Assembly (NCBI RefSeq): GCF_026625645.1
Contig: NZ_CP113056.1
Location: forward strand, 124,001 to 188,000
DNA from: Ancylobacter sp. SL191
GTDB lineage: Bacteria; Pseudomonadota; Alphaproteobacteria; Rhizobiales; Xanthobacteraceae
DNA length: 64,000 bases
Direction: 5' to 3'
This document shows, piece by piece, positions 35,488 to 43,213 of the stretch. Below the pieces are notes generated by a model. It was not told where the DNA came from and made no database searches. It worked only from the letters and a program-made list of their open reading frames with translations. Both the position numbers and the translations under genes were made by a program. Position 1 is the stretch's first letter. Each line of letters begins with the position of its first letter.

Positions 35488-36689
35488 TCGCGCGCGGCGT
35501 CAGCCGCCGCACACATCCCGCTCGCCAGCGCGCAATAGCGCCGCGCGGCCTCGCGCCAGGAAAAAAGTGTTTCCACCCGCGCGCGCCCGGCCGCGCCCAT
35601 TAGCCGGCGGCGAGCCGGATCGCCCTGCAGCCGCGCCAGCGCCCGCGCCAGAGCGTCGGGATCATCCACAGGCACGATCAGCCCCGTCTCCTCCGGGACG
35701 ATGAGATCGCGATTGCCGGCAATGTCGCTGCCAATGACCGGCAGCCCCGCCGCCATCGCCTCCAGCACGACATTGGGCATGCCCTCGTCGCGCGAGGGGA
35801 AGACGAAGAGATCAGCCCCGGCATAGACGGCCGGCAGATGCGCGCGGTCGAGCCAGCCGGTGAAAGTGACACGCCCGGCGAGCCCGAGCGCGGCGGCCTG
35901 CGCCTCCAGCTCCGCCCGCGCCTCGCCATCGCCGACGATCTCGAGGGTGAGCGGCACGCCGGCCCGCGCCATGGCGGTGAGCAGGCTGTCGATGCCCTTC
36001 TGGTGAACGAGGCGCCCGACGATGACCAGCCGCATCGCCTCCCCCGACGCCGAGACTGGCGCCGGCACGAAGCGGCCGGCGTCGACCCCGTTGGGGATGA
36101 GGGCGATGGCGATATCGGGCGCAAAGCGGCGCGCGAGGTCCGCCAGACCCTCGCTATTGGCGACCACCGCCGCCGCTCGCCGCCACAGGAAACCGATCAC
36201 CGGCCCGGTGAGGCGGTGATAGACGCCGATGCCGCTATACTGGAATCCCGGCACGTCGCCGCCGCGCAGCGAGACGATATAGGGCGCCCCGCTCACCCAC
36301 CGCGCCAGCCAGGCGGACGGGCCGGCGGGCAGACCGAAAAAGGCGAGGGTGGCGGAAGGTCGCCAGCGAGCCGCGTGCAGCGGCACGTAAGCCAGTGAAC
36401 TGGCGAGAAAGCTCAGCATTTCCAGGATGGAACTGCGGTCGCGCCGGCGGCGCAAGGCCGGAATGCGGATGATCTCCACCCCCTCCGCCGTAGTCTCGCG
36501 CCCCGGCAGGTCGCCATGGCGGGCGGTGATGACGCGCACGCCAACGCCGAGCGCGGCGAGCTCACGCGCGAGATTTTCCGTCGCATTGCCGGCACCGCCG
36601 CCGATCGGCGGGTATTCGTGGTTGATGAGCAGCAGACGCTCCGGCGCCGCGCCGGAAGACGCCGCGGGCGCAGCCGGTTCGCGACTCAT
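35484..36689 (-). CDS. Family 4 glycosyltransferase (GT-B fold)
   Basis: A 401-aa retaining glycosyltransferase. The N-terminal domain has RLLLINHEYPPIGGGAGNATENLA. The C-terminal nucleotide-sugar domain has RLVIVGRLVHQKGIDSLL, GDGEARAELEAQA, and the E-x7-E motif DEGMPNVVLEAMAAGLPVIGS. ATG at 36689 is used; the TTG at 36698 overlapping the upstream stop is an alternative. It builds a glycosidic bond in the surface structure whose other enzymes flank it. Confidence 0.9.
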   Translation of the reverse strand: MSREPAAPAASSGAAPERLLLINHEYPPIGGGAGNATENLARELAALGVGVRVITARHGDLPGRETTAEGVEIIRIPALRRRRDRSSILEMLSFLASSLAYVPLHAARWRPSATLAFFGLPAGPSAWLARWVSGAPYIVSLRGGDVPGFQYSGIGVYHRLTGPVIGFLWRRAAAVVANSEGLADLARRFAPDIAIALIPNGVDAGRFVPAPVSASGEAMRLVIVGRLVHQKGIDSLLTAMARAGVPLTLEIVGDGEARAELEAQAAALGLAGRVTFTGWLDRAHLPAVYAGADLFVFPSRDEGMPNVVLEAMAAGLPVIGSDIAGNRDLIVPEETGLIVPVDDPDALARALARLQGDPARRRLMGAAGRARVETLFSWREAARRYCALASGMCAAADAARD

Positions 36690-36694
36690 CGGCC

Positions 36695-37510
36695 TCAACC
36701 CGGCCCGCCGACGGGCCGCCGCCCCTTTGCCGCCCAGGACATTTCATTGACCCAGGACAATTCGACATCCGCGAGCCCGGCGCGCCGCATGAGCGCCTCG
36801 ACCTCCTCGCGCGACCAGTAATGGGCGATCTCCGGCAGCATCTGGTCGAACACGATGGAGCGCAGATGCGCGAAATCGAACTGGCGGATCAGCCGGAAAT
36901 ACTCGATCCGGCTCAGGCCCAGCCGCAAGGCCAGCCAGAGCAGCGCCGCCGGCACGACGGAGAGGGCATGCGTCACGCCGATCGGCAGGCGGCTGAAGAG
37001 AAGCCGCCGCAAGGGCGAGAAGCCGTGGACGATCCAGCGGTTATTCTCCAGCCCATAGACCCAGATCATCACGAGGCCACCCGGTTTCACCGACCGCACC
37101 ATATTGGCGAGGGCGAGGTCGGGATCCTCGACATGATGAATGACGCCGATGGAAAAGGCGATGTCATAGCTTGAGCGCCCATCGAGCTCATAGGCGCTGC
37201 AGCGCTCCACGGCGAGGGTCGGGAAGCCGGCGAGGTTGCGCCGGGCGGAGGCGAGGCTGTTCTCGTCGAGATCAATGGCGAGCCCGCCGGCCGCGCCATA
37301 GGTCATCGGCCAGTAGCTGTTGCGGCCCATGCCGCAGCCGACATCGATGAAGGTCTTCCCCGCCCAATCCTCGGGCGCCATGAACGGCGTCCAGCGCCGG
37401 AACTGCGTCTCATAGAGCGGACGCATCTCGCTGTAATGGCCCCACTCATAGCCAAAGCGGTGCGTGGAGCCCGCGCCGGCTCCCGGAGAGGAATGAGTGT
37501 TCAACGGCAT
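36695..37510 (-). CDS. Class I SAM methyltransferase (6 of 6)
   Basis: A 271-aa protein. Features are FGYEWGHYSEMRPLYETQFRRW, motif I TFIDVGCGMGRNSYWPMTYGA, IDLDENSLASARRNL and IAFSIGVIHHVEDPDLALANM. It is the first gene of the leftward unit that continues into the glycosyltransferase and two more methyltransferases. ATG at 37510 is chosen; upstream TTG codons are less likely. Its promoter must lie in the AT-rich gap before 37676. Confidence 0.86.
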   Translation of the reverse strand: MPLNTHSSPGAGAGSTHRFGYEWGHYSEMRPLYETQFRRWTPFMAPEDWAGKTFIDVGCGMGRNSYWPMTYGAAGGLAIDLDENSLASARRNLAGFPTLAVERCSAYELDGRSSYDIAFSIGVIHHVEDPDLALANMVRSVKPGGLVMIWVYGLENNRWIVHGFSPLRRLLFSRLPIGVTHALSVVPAALLWLALRLGLSRIEYFRLIRQFDFAHLRSIVFDQMLPEIAHYWSREEVEALMRRAGLADVELSWVNEMSWAAKGRRPVGGPG

Positions 37511-37675
37511 CAGCGACAACAACAAACTTGACGATTTTCAGAAATAATCATAAACAACCGAATTATCATTGGCAATCTTTTGATTGCCGCGCTTTTCGTA
37601 ATTGCTTTTATCAACTCACAATTTATTTCGTATTGATTACGAAAATAGACGCTGGATCACAAGTGTGTAGGCCAC
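37511..37675. promoter_or_regulatory. AT-rich divergent promoter region with hairpins
   Basis: This gap between two divergent cluster genes is strikingly AT-rich compared with the rest of the window. It holds a stem GGCAATC-tttt-GATTGCC (37571-37588) and a dyad TTTCGTA-ttgat-TACGAAA (37626-37644), with TTTTCGTAATT repeated near 37594. Promoters for both directions are expected here. The dyads may be regulator sites. AT richness continues into the first codons of the next gene. Confidence 0.5.
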
Positions 37676-39373
37676 ATGCCCGGTGATTATCGATCCATAG
37701 TGCACAAAAATCTCATTACGGTGATTGGCTTTTGCTTTATTCTTATTTTTTCTTATTCATATTATGCTCAATACATTAGATACTCACTGAATATCGGTGA
37801 CGATGGCAACTTCGCGCAAGTCGCCAAGGAACTTCTCACAGGTACATCGCCGCACGATATCCGCTACGGCTACGGGCTTTTCTGGTACAAGATCGGCGAG
37901 TGGCTGTTTGCGCTGTTCGGCCCGAGCTTTCTACTGGCGCAAGTGGTGTTCTTTGCCTTCATGGCGGTGACGGCAGCGTTTGTCTTCGCTGCGGTTCATC
38001 GAGTCACCCAAAGCTGGATCGCCGGCGTGCTTGCCGGCCTGCTGGCGGCGCTGGTGCCGAACTTTCCCCCGACGGCGTTCTACGGCTTCTGCTCCCTCAT
38101 CAATCTCTTCACCCTCGCGGGCATGGCGCTGCATTGGCGCGCGCTGTCGGGGCGGGAGGTGGTGCCGGCGGCGGTCGCCCTGGCCCTCACCTTCCTGATA
38201 CGGCCGGACTTCGGCTACGCCTTCAGCCTGCCCTTCATCGGCCTGCTGGTGCTGACCGGGATCGTGCAGGGGCGCCAACGCCTGCTGAGGCTGGCGGCTA
38301 TCGCCCTCGGAACGCTGGCGATCGTGCTGCTGCCGGTGGCCATCATGGCCCTCAAGGGCGGTTATCTCGGCCTCATGGTCGACGATGTGCTGGCCTATCC
38401 CCGCACCATGGCGCAGTTCCTGCTGCCGAGTTCCGAAGCGAATCCGGATGCCGTGCCAGCGGATGCGGGCACCCTGATGCAGCGCCCGCCGGTCGCGACG
38501 ATCTGGGAGGGCTCCTGGCAGGCCGCCGGCTACGCCTTCGCGGTCTATGCGCCGGTGGTCGGCCTCGCCGCCTTTGTGCTGATCCAGCTCGGCGGGGCGG
38601 CCCTGCGCGCCCTCGCCTCACCGGCGCGAGTCTTCGACCATCTGGTGCTGGCCGCCGCGCTGTTCGTCGTGCCGCTGGCCTCGTTTCCCCATTACATGCT
38701 GTTCCGCCCGGACCTGCCGCATGTCGCGAACTTCATGCCGGGCTATATCGCGCTGATGGCCATCTTCGCCTGGCAGGTAAGCGGCGGCGATATTCTCACC
38801 GGGCAGCGCTATGGCCGGGCGCGGCGACTATGGCTGCGGCTGATCGGCTGGCTTGTCGCGCTCGTCATCATTGCCTCGCTGGCGGTCTATGGCGGCATCG
38901 GCCTCACTTTGCCCGGCACCGGCGCGATCACCCGCTCCTACGGCGCCGACCAGCCTTTCACGATCGCGACGGGCGAGACGCGCTATGTGCCCGCCGAGGA
39001 CAAGGCCCAGCTGGGCGAGCTGAAAAACCTCATCGAGGCCCATTCCGCGCCGGGCGAGCGCATCGTCTGCCTGCCCTTCTGCCCCGGCCTCGCTTTCATC
39101 AGCGACCGGCGCATGCTGCTGCGCGAATATTATGCCGATGACAGCTTCCTGCTGACGGATCCCGGCTGGATCGACCGGACCATCGAGAAGACGCTGAGCG
39201 CCAGGACGCCGGTGGTGGTCATCTTTGACTGGGCCGTCAACGGCACCGAGATTTCCCGCGTGAAGGTGTGGGCGAAGCGCTATGTCGATGCGCTGCGCGC
39301 GGCCGGCTACCGGGAGATCACAGTCGGCGGCGTCATGGTCTATGTGCGGCCGGAAGCGGCGCCGACGCCCTGA
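37676..39373 (+). CDS. Polytopic membrane glycosyltransferase-like protein (GT-C/GT39-like)
   Basis: A 565-aa protein with roughly ten to twelve hydrophobic segments and a soluble C-terminal domain (about 430-565). The first external loop carries SLNIGDDGNFAQVAKELLTG, the acidic pair typical of GT-C enzymes that use lipid-linked sugar donors. Later parts are LIRPDFGYAFSLPFIGLLVL, FRPDLPHVANFMPGYIALM and the tail YREITVGGVMVYVRPEAAPTP. The first 40 codons are AT-rich. A GT-C role fits the lipid-sugar-making GT2 gene in the cluster; the exact acceptor is unknown. Confidence 0.72.
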   Translation: MPGDYRSIVHKNLITVIGFCFILIFSYSYYAQYIRYSLNIGDDGNFAQVAKELLTGTSPHDIRYGYGLFWYKIGEWLFALFGPSFLLAQVVFFAFMAVTAAFVFAAVHRVTQSWIAGVLAGLLAALVPNFPPTAFYGFCSLINLFTLAGMALHWRALSGREVVPAAVALALTFLIRPDFGYAFSLPFIGLLVLTGIVQGRQRLLRLAAIALGTLAIVLLPVAIMALKGGYLGLMVDDVLAYPRTMAQFLLPSSEANPDAVPADAGTLMQRPPVATIWEGSWQAAGYAFAVYAPVVGLAAFVLIQLGGAALRALASPARVFDHLVLAAALFVVPLASFPHYMLFRPDLPHVANFMPGYIALMAIFAWQVSGGDILTGQRYGRARRLWLRLIGWLVALVIIASLAVYGGIGLTLPGTGAITRSYGADQPFTIATGETRYVPAEDKAQLGELKNLIEAHSAPGERIVCLPFCPGLAFISDRRMLLREYYADDSFLLTDPGWIDRTIEKTLSARTPVVVIFDWAVNGTEISRVKVWAKRYVDALRAAGYREITVGGVMVYVRPEAAPTP

Positions 39374-39397
39374 GGCGCGAGGCTGGCGGAACGACCG

Positions 39398-39862
39398 TCA
39401 TCCGCCATCGCCGACGAACGCCACCACCAAGTCGCGCCGATGCGCCCGCGCGCGGTGCTCGATGAGGTAGATGCCCTGCCAGGTGCCGAGCGCCATGCGC
39501 CCGCCCATGACGGGAATGGCGAGATGGATGCCGGTGAGCACGCTCTTCACATGGGCGGGCATGTCGTCCGGCCCCTCGAGATCATGCACCCAGCCGGCAT
39601 GTTCCGGAGCGAGCCGGTCGAGCGCGGTGAGAAGGTCCAGCTGCACCTCGGGGCTGGCATTCTCCTGGATGGTGAGTGAGGCCGAGGTGTGCCGGCAGAA
39701 CAGGCTCACCTCTCCATCGCCGGCGCCAATCGTGGCGAGAAACTGGCTAAGCGCGCCCGTCACCTCGGTGAAGGAGCGGCCCTTCGTGTCGACACTCAGA
39801 ACGGTCGAGACCCGGCGCGTGACAAGGGTTTCGCGGATCTCGCCGGCGCGGATGCGGCTCAT
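39398..39862 (-). CDS. yjbQ: YjbQ family protein (secondary thiamine-phosphate synthase-like)
   Basis: A 154-aa protein of the UPF0047/YjbQ family. Conserved parts are SLFCRHTSASLTIQENASPEVQ, HAGWVHDLEGPDDMPAHVKSVL and MALGTWQGIYLIEHRARAHRR. E. coli YjbQ shows weak thiamine-phosphate synthase activity, and the true role is unresolved. The ATG at 39862 has AAGGAGG upstream, so the longer in-frame starts are rejected. It is convergent with the GT-C-like gene. Confidence 0.88.
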   Translation of the reverse strand: MSRIRAGEIRETLVTRRVSTVLSVDTKGRSFTEVTGALSQFLATIGAGDGEVSLFCRHTSASLTIQENASPEVQLDLLTALDRLAPEHAGWVHDLEGPDDMPAHVKSVLTGIHLAIPVMGGRMALGTWQGIYLIEHRARAHRRDLVVAFVGDGG

Positions 39863-39981
39863 GGGGATACCTCCTTGCCCTAGGGTAAGCTGGACGAACG
39901 CGCCCGGCTGGGTTTGGATAGGCCCGTTCAGCCCCCGGTGACAGACCCAATCCACTCCCGTTCACGGAGCGCGTCTCGTTC

Positions 39982-40977
39982 ATGTCGTCCGCCCTCGCCG
40001 ACACCCAAACGGCCCGTAATGCCGCCGCGCTGACGCTCGATCCGTCGGTGTTCGACCCGGCCGCCATCGCCCCCGATACGCGCGCGCTCAATGCCGCCAT
40101 CGTCAAGGCGCTCGGCGCCGTGCCGGACCGCTGGGTGTTTCCCATGGCGATGCTGCGCAAGCTGCGGCTGGAGGGCAAGGGCCCGTTCCCCCTCGCGCCG
40201 GAGAGCCCCTATGCGCAGGTGATCGAGATCGAGGGCAAGCGCGGGCCGGTGGCGCTGCGCATCCTCACCCCGCCGACGACGCCCAAGGGCGTCTATCTGC
40301 ACATCCATGGCGGCGGCTGGTGCCTCGGCTCGGCGCGGGAGAATGACGGCATCAATCACCGCTTCGTCGAGCGCACCGGCTTTGCCGTGGTCTCCGTCGA
40401 TTACGGCCTCGCCCCCGAGCAGCCCTGGCCGGCGGCGCCGGATGATTGCGAGGCGGCCGCGCTCTGGCTGGTGCGCGAGGGCCCGGGGCGCTTCAGCACC
40501 GAGCGCTTCGCCATTGGCGGCGAATCGGCCGGCGGGAACCTCGCGGTCGCCACGCTGCTCAGGCTGCGCGACCGGCACGGGCTCACCCCCTTCCGCGCCG
40601 CCAATCTCACCGCGGGCTGCTACGACCTCGGCCTGACGCCGAGCGCGCGGCAGTGGGGCGACGAGCCCCTGGTGCTCAACACCCGCGATATCAACGTGTT
40701 TGTCGGGCATTATCTGCGCGAGGGCGGCGACATCGCCGACCCCGACATCTCCCCGCTGCACGCCGATCTCAAAGGCCTGCCGCCGGCGCTGTTCACGGTG
40801 GGCACGCGCGACGCATTGCTCGACGACACGCTGTTCCTCGCGCCGCGCTGGCTGGCGGCGGGCAATGCGGCCGAGCTCGCCGTCTATCCCGGCGGCTGCC
40901 ATGTGTTCATCGGCTTTCCCGGCACGCTGGCTGATCAGGCGCTGGCCCGCAGCCACGCCTTCATCAGCGCCTGCTGA
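39982..40977 (+). CDS. Alpha/beta hydrolase, hormone-sensitive lipase family esterase
   Basis: A 331-aa serine esterase. The oxyanion motif HGGGW is at 109-113 and the nucleophile elbow GESAG at 180-184 with Ser182. The acid and base of the triad are probably in GTRDALLDDT and GGCHVFIGF near the C-terminus. There is no signal peptide, so it should act in the cytosol on short-chain acyl esters. No operon partner is evident. Confidence 0.88.
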   Translation: MSSALADTQTARNAAALTLDPSVFDPAAIAPDTRALNAAIVKALGAVPDRWVFPMAMLRKLRLEGKGPFPLAPESPYAQVIEIEGKRGPVALRILTPPTTPKGVYLHIHGGGWCLGSARENDGINHRFVERTGFAVVSVDYGLAPEQPWPAAPDDCEAAALWLVREGPGRFSTERFAIGGESAGGNLAVATLLRLRDRHGLTPFRAANLTAGCYDLGLTPSARQWGDEPLVLNTRDINVFVGHYLREGGDIADPDISPLHADLKGLPPALFTVGTRDALLDDTLFLAPRWLAAGNAAELAVYPGGCHVFIGFPGTLADQALARSHAFISAC

Positions 40978-40992
40978 GCGGGACGACAGGGT

Positions 40993-41502
40993 TCAGAGCT
41001 TCTCGCCCTGCGGCGCCGGCTCGCCGCGCAGGCGGTTCACCATGTCCATGAAGCGGCGGAAGGCGTGTTCGGCGACGTCCAGTGCTTCGTCGAGCCGCTT
41101 GCGAGCTTCCTCGGTCATCGGCGCGTCCGGCGCGCCCTCCTTCCCCGCCGGCGGGGCCATGATGTCGGGCACGCCGGCGCGGCCCTTTTCCAGCTCCGCG
41201 ATACGGGCCTGAAGGCGGCTGATCTCCGCCTCCAGCGCCGCGCGATCCTCCGGCACCGCCTCGCAGACATAGGCGCCCGCCTTGGCCGAGCAGAAGGACA
41301 GGGCGCCCGTGCGCGTGTCGAGCTTCAGGACGCCACCCTCGACCGCCTGCAGGCTGAAGCCGGGCGCGGGCGCGGCGGGGCCGGGTGTGGTGCCGGGTGT
41401 GGCCGTGGTGGCGCCCGCCTGGGCGAGAGCCGGCGGCGCCACCGCCACGAGGGGCAGAGCGGCGACGGCGGCAAGAGCGGCAAGGTGGCGAAGCGCCTTC
41501 AT
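40993..41502 (-). CDS. Exported hypothetical protein with coiled coil
   Basis: A 169-aa protein. The N-terminal signal peptide is LRHLAALAAVAALPLVAVAP followed by PALAQA. A small domain LDTRTGALSFCSAKAGAYVCEAVPEDRAAL contains two cysteines and leads into a coiled coil EAEISRLQARIAELEKGRAG. The C-terminus has TEEARKRLDEALDVAEHAFRRFMDMV. I do not recognise a named family. The start at 41502 has GGAGG upstream. It ends 16 bp from the convergent esterase stop. Confidence 0.75.
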   Translation of the reverse strand: MKALRHLAALAAVAALPLVAVAPPALAQAGATTATPGTTPGPAAPAPGFSLQAVEGGVLKLDTRTGALSFCSAKAGAYVCEAVPEDRAALEAEISRLQARIAELEKGRAGVPDIMAPPAGKEGAPDAPMTEEARKRLDEALDVAEHAFRRFMDMVNRLRGEPAPQGEKL

Positions 41503-41545
41503 GGTGGTCCTCCGTCGGTCAGGTCGCCACCGCACGGGCGCCTGT

Positions 41546-42172
41546 TCAGGGCGTAAACGGCGCGCGGCCGCTGGCAAGGGCGGCGTCGAGCAGGTCGAGC
41601 CGGTCCTGTCCCCAGAACACCTCGCCATCTAGGACATAGGAAGGTGACCCGAAGACGTCAGCCTCCACCGCGGCATCGTGATTGCCCTTGTAGATGGTCA
41701 GCGTGCGCTCGCCCCGCGCGGCCTCGATCAGGCTCTCAGGCAGGCCGAACTCGGCGAGCACGGCGGACAGCGTCGCCGCATCGGCCATGTTCTCCTGGCG
41801 CTGCCAGATTCCGGCGCCGAGGCGGGCGACCAGCGGGGCCGGGTCATGCCCGGCGAGCTGGGCGGCGATGATGAGCCGGTCGGCGAGGTTCGGGTCGAAC
41901 GGCCAGTGCGCCGGGCTGATATGGAAATCGAGGCCCCGCGCCAGCCGCCAGCGTTTCAGCTCCAAAAGCCGGTAGCGCTGGCGCGCCGGGTGGCGCTTGG
42001 GCAGCGGCAGGCCACCGGTGTCGGCGAACAGCTCGCCGAGCAGCACCGGCTTGAAATTGATCCGGGCGCCATGGCGGGCGGCAATGTCGAGGAACAGCGG
42101 AAAGCCGATGAAGGCCCAGGGGCTCTGGGTCGAGAAATAATAGTCGATGGAACGGGAGGTGGAGGTGGACAT
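41546..42172 (-). CDS. 2-hydroxychromene-2-carboxylate isomerase/DsbA-family protein
   Basis: A 208-aa thioredoxin-fold protein. It begins IDYYFSTQSPWAFIGFPLFLDIAARHGA, the HCCA-isomerase opening, and contains DRLIIAAQLAG, FGLPESLIEAA and DVFGSPSYVLDGEVFWGQDRLDLLD. These enzymes are glutathione-linked kappa-class GST relatives that act in naphthalene catabolism; many paralogues have unknown substrates. There are no aromatic-degradation genes nearby. Confidence 0.85.
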   Translation of the reverse strand: MSTSTSRSIDYYFSTQSPWAFIGFPLFLDIAARHGARINFKPVLLGELFADTGGLPLPKRHPARQRYRLLELKRWRLARGLDFHISPAHWPFDPNLADRLIIAAQLAGHDPAPLVARLGAGIWQRQENMADAATLSAVLAEFGLPESLIEAARGERTLTIYKGNHDAAVEADVFGSPSYVLDGEVFWGQDRLDLLDAALASGRAPFTP

Positions 42173-42331
42173 GGGCGCCTCGGGCTGCGGCGCTCAGGCG
42201 GGCGCCGGAATCACGCCGCGAACGCTAAAGCACCACCCGCTCCGGCGCAAAGCCCCCCCAAAACGCCGACGGCGCCCCACGAGGGAGCGCCGCCAAACGG
42301 ACAATCGAGGAGAAAAGCGTAGGCGCCGAAA

Positions 42332-42760
42332 TCAGGCGGCGACGCGGGCCGGGAAGGCGGCAACCATCTGGCGGAGCTCGTCGATGGCCTCGTCGATCTC
42401 GACCTTCTGCTGCTCGAGAAGGGCGAGCTGCTCGGCGCACTTCTCGCGGGTCAGCGCCAGACCGCCATTCGGCATCGCCGAACCTTCGCGCAGGGCGACC
42501 ATCGCCTTGATCTCGGCGAGGGTGAAGCCGAGCTTCTTGCCCTTGAGGATGATGGCGAGGCGGGCGCGCTCGGCGGCGGTGTAGAGGCGGGTCAGGCCCT
42601 CGCGGCGCGGCGACAGGAGGCCCTTGTCCTCATAGAAGCGCAGGGCGCGCAGCGTCACATCGAACTCACGGGCGAGATCGCCAATGGTGAAGTACTGGGT
42701 CTCGCTGCTGGCGAGCGAGGCATCGACGGCGCGATCGGCTTCAAAAGAGGAGAAATCCAT
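42332..42760 (-). CDS. MerR-family transcriptional regulator
   Basis: A 142-aa regulator. The HTH is TIGDLAREFDVTLRALRFYEDKGLLSPRREGLTRLY. The dimer helix contains KKLGFTLAEIKAMVALREG, then a coiled coil KCAEQLALLEQQKVEIDEAIDEL. There are no cysteines typical of metal sensors in the C-terminal part. The ATG at 42760 is chosen from the GGAGT site upstream. A dyad lies at 42782-42797, just upstream of the start, and may be its own operator. Confidence 0.88.
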   Translation of the reverse strand: MDFSSFEADRAVDASLASSETQYFTIGDLAREFDVTLRALRFYEDKGLLSPRREGLTRLYTAAERARLAIILKGKKLGFTLAEIKAMVALREGSAMPNGGLALTREKCAEQLALLEQQKVEIDEAIDELRQMVAAFPARVAA

Positions 42761-42781
42761 CGGGGCGACTCCAGAGGGTTT

Positions 42782-42797
42782 TGACGGGGACACGTCA
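42782..42797. promoter_or_regulatory. Dyad upstream of merR-type gene
   Basis: TGACG-gggaca-CGTCA forms a 5-bp inverted repeat, and a third TGACG half-site occurs at 42805-42809. The location directly upstream of the MerR start suggests autoregulation. Confidence 0.4.
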
Positions 42798-42850
42798 GTG
42801 AAGTTGACGCAGTCTCGCAGACCGGCTTCCGCTAGGGGAGAAAGTCGCAC

Positions 42851-43194
42851 CCTCCCTTAGGGCAACTTACTGTTAAACGACCCATCAACCGCTTGTTACC
42901 AATCGATTTTTCGGATTACGGCGAGAATACGGCACGCGTCGAAACCGCCGCGTTAAGCGGTGTGAGGGGCGCTGAGTTTACCTTCGGACATGACGGCAAT
43001 GCAGGGAAAGGCACCCGCCGCCGACTCATTTGCGACGGCGGTGGGTGGCGCGCCGGCATGGGACGGCCCACCGCGACTCTCAAAAGCGGAGCGGGGCGTC
43101 CGCGCGGCAGTTTTTCAGGGGCATCGCCACGTCGTGGTTAATCGGCGGTAGCGCATTAACGCGACATTTACCAAGAAATTGAACAGTCGGTCGC
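42851..43194. other. Intergenic upstream region of the PodJ-like gene
   Basis: About 345 bp without a gene. GANTC sites (CcrM methylation motif) are at 43023-43027 and 43075-43079, with another just inside the gene at 43219-43223. TTAA elements occur near 43160 (spacing does not match a CtrA box). No clear terminator or promoter box was identified. Confidence 0.4.
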
Positions 43195-43213
43195 ATGAGC
43201 TCCAGCGCTGGAG

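Noticed and set aside
43140..43180. TTAA pairs upstream of the PodJ-like gene as a CtrA box
   Set aside because: The spacing between the TTAA elements is 14 bases, not the 7 bases of the CtrA consensus.
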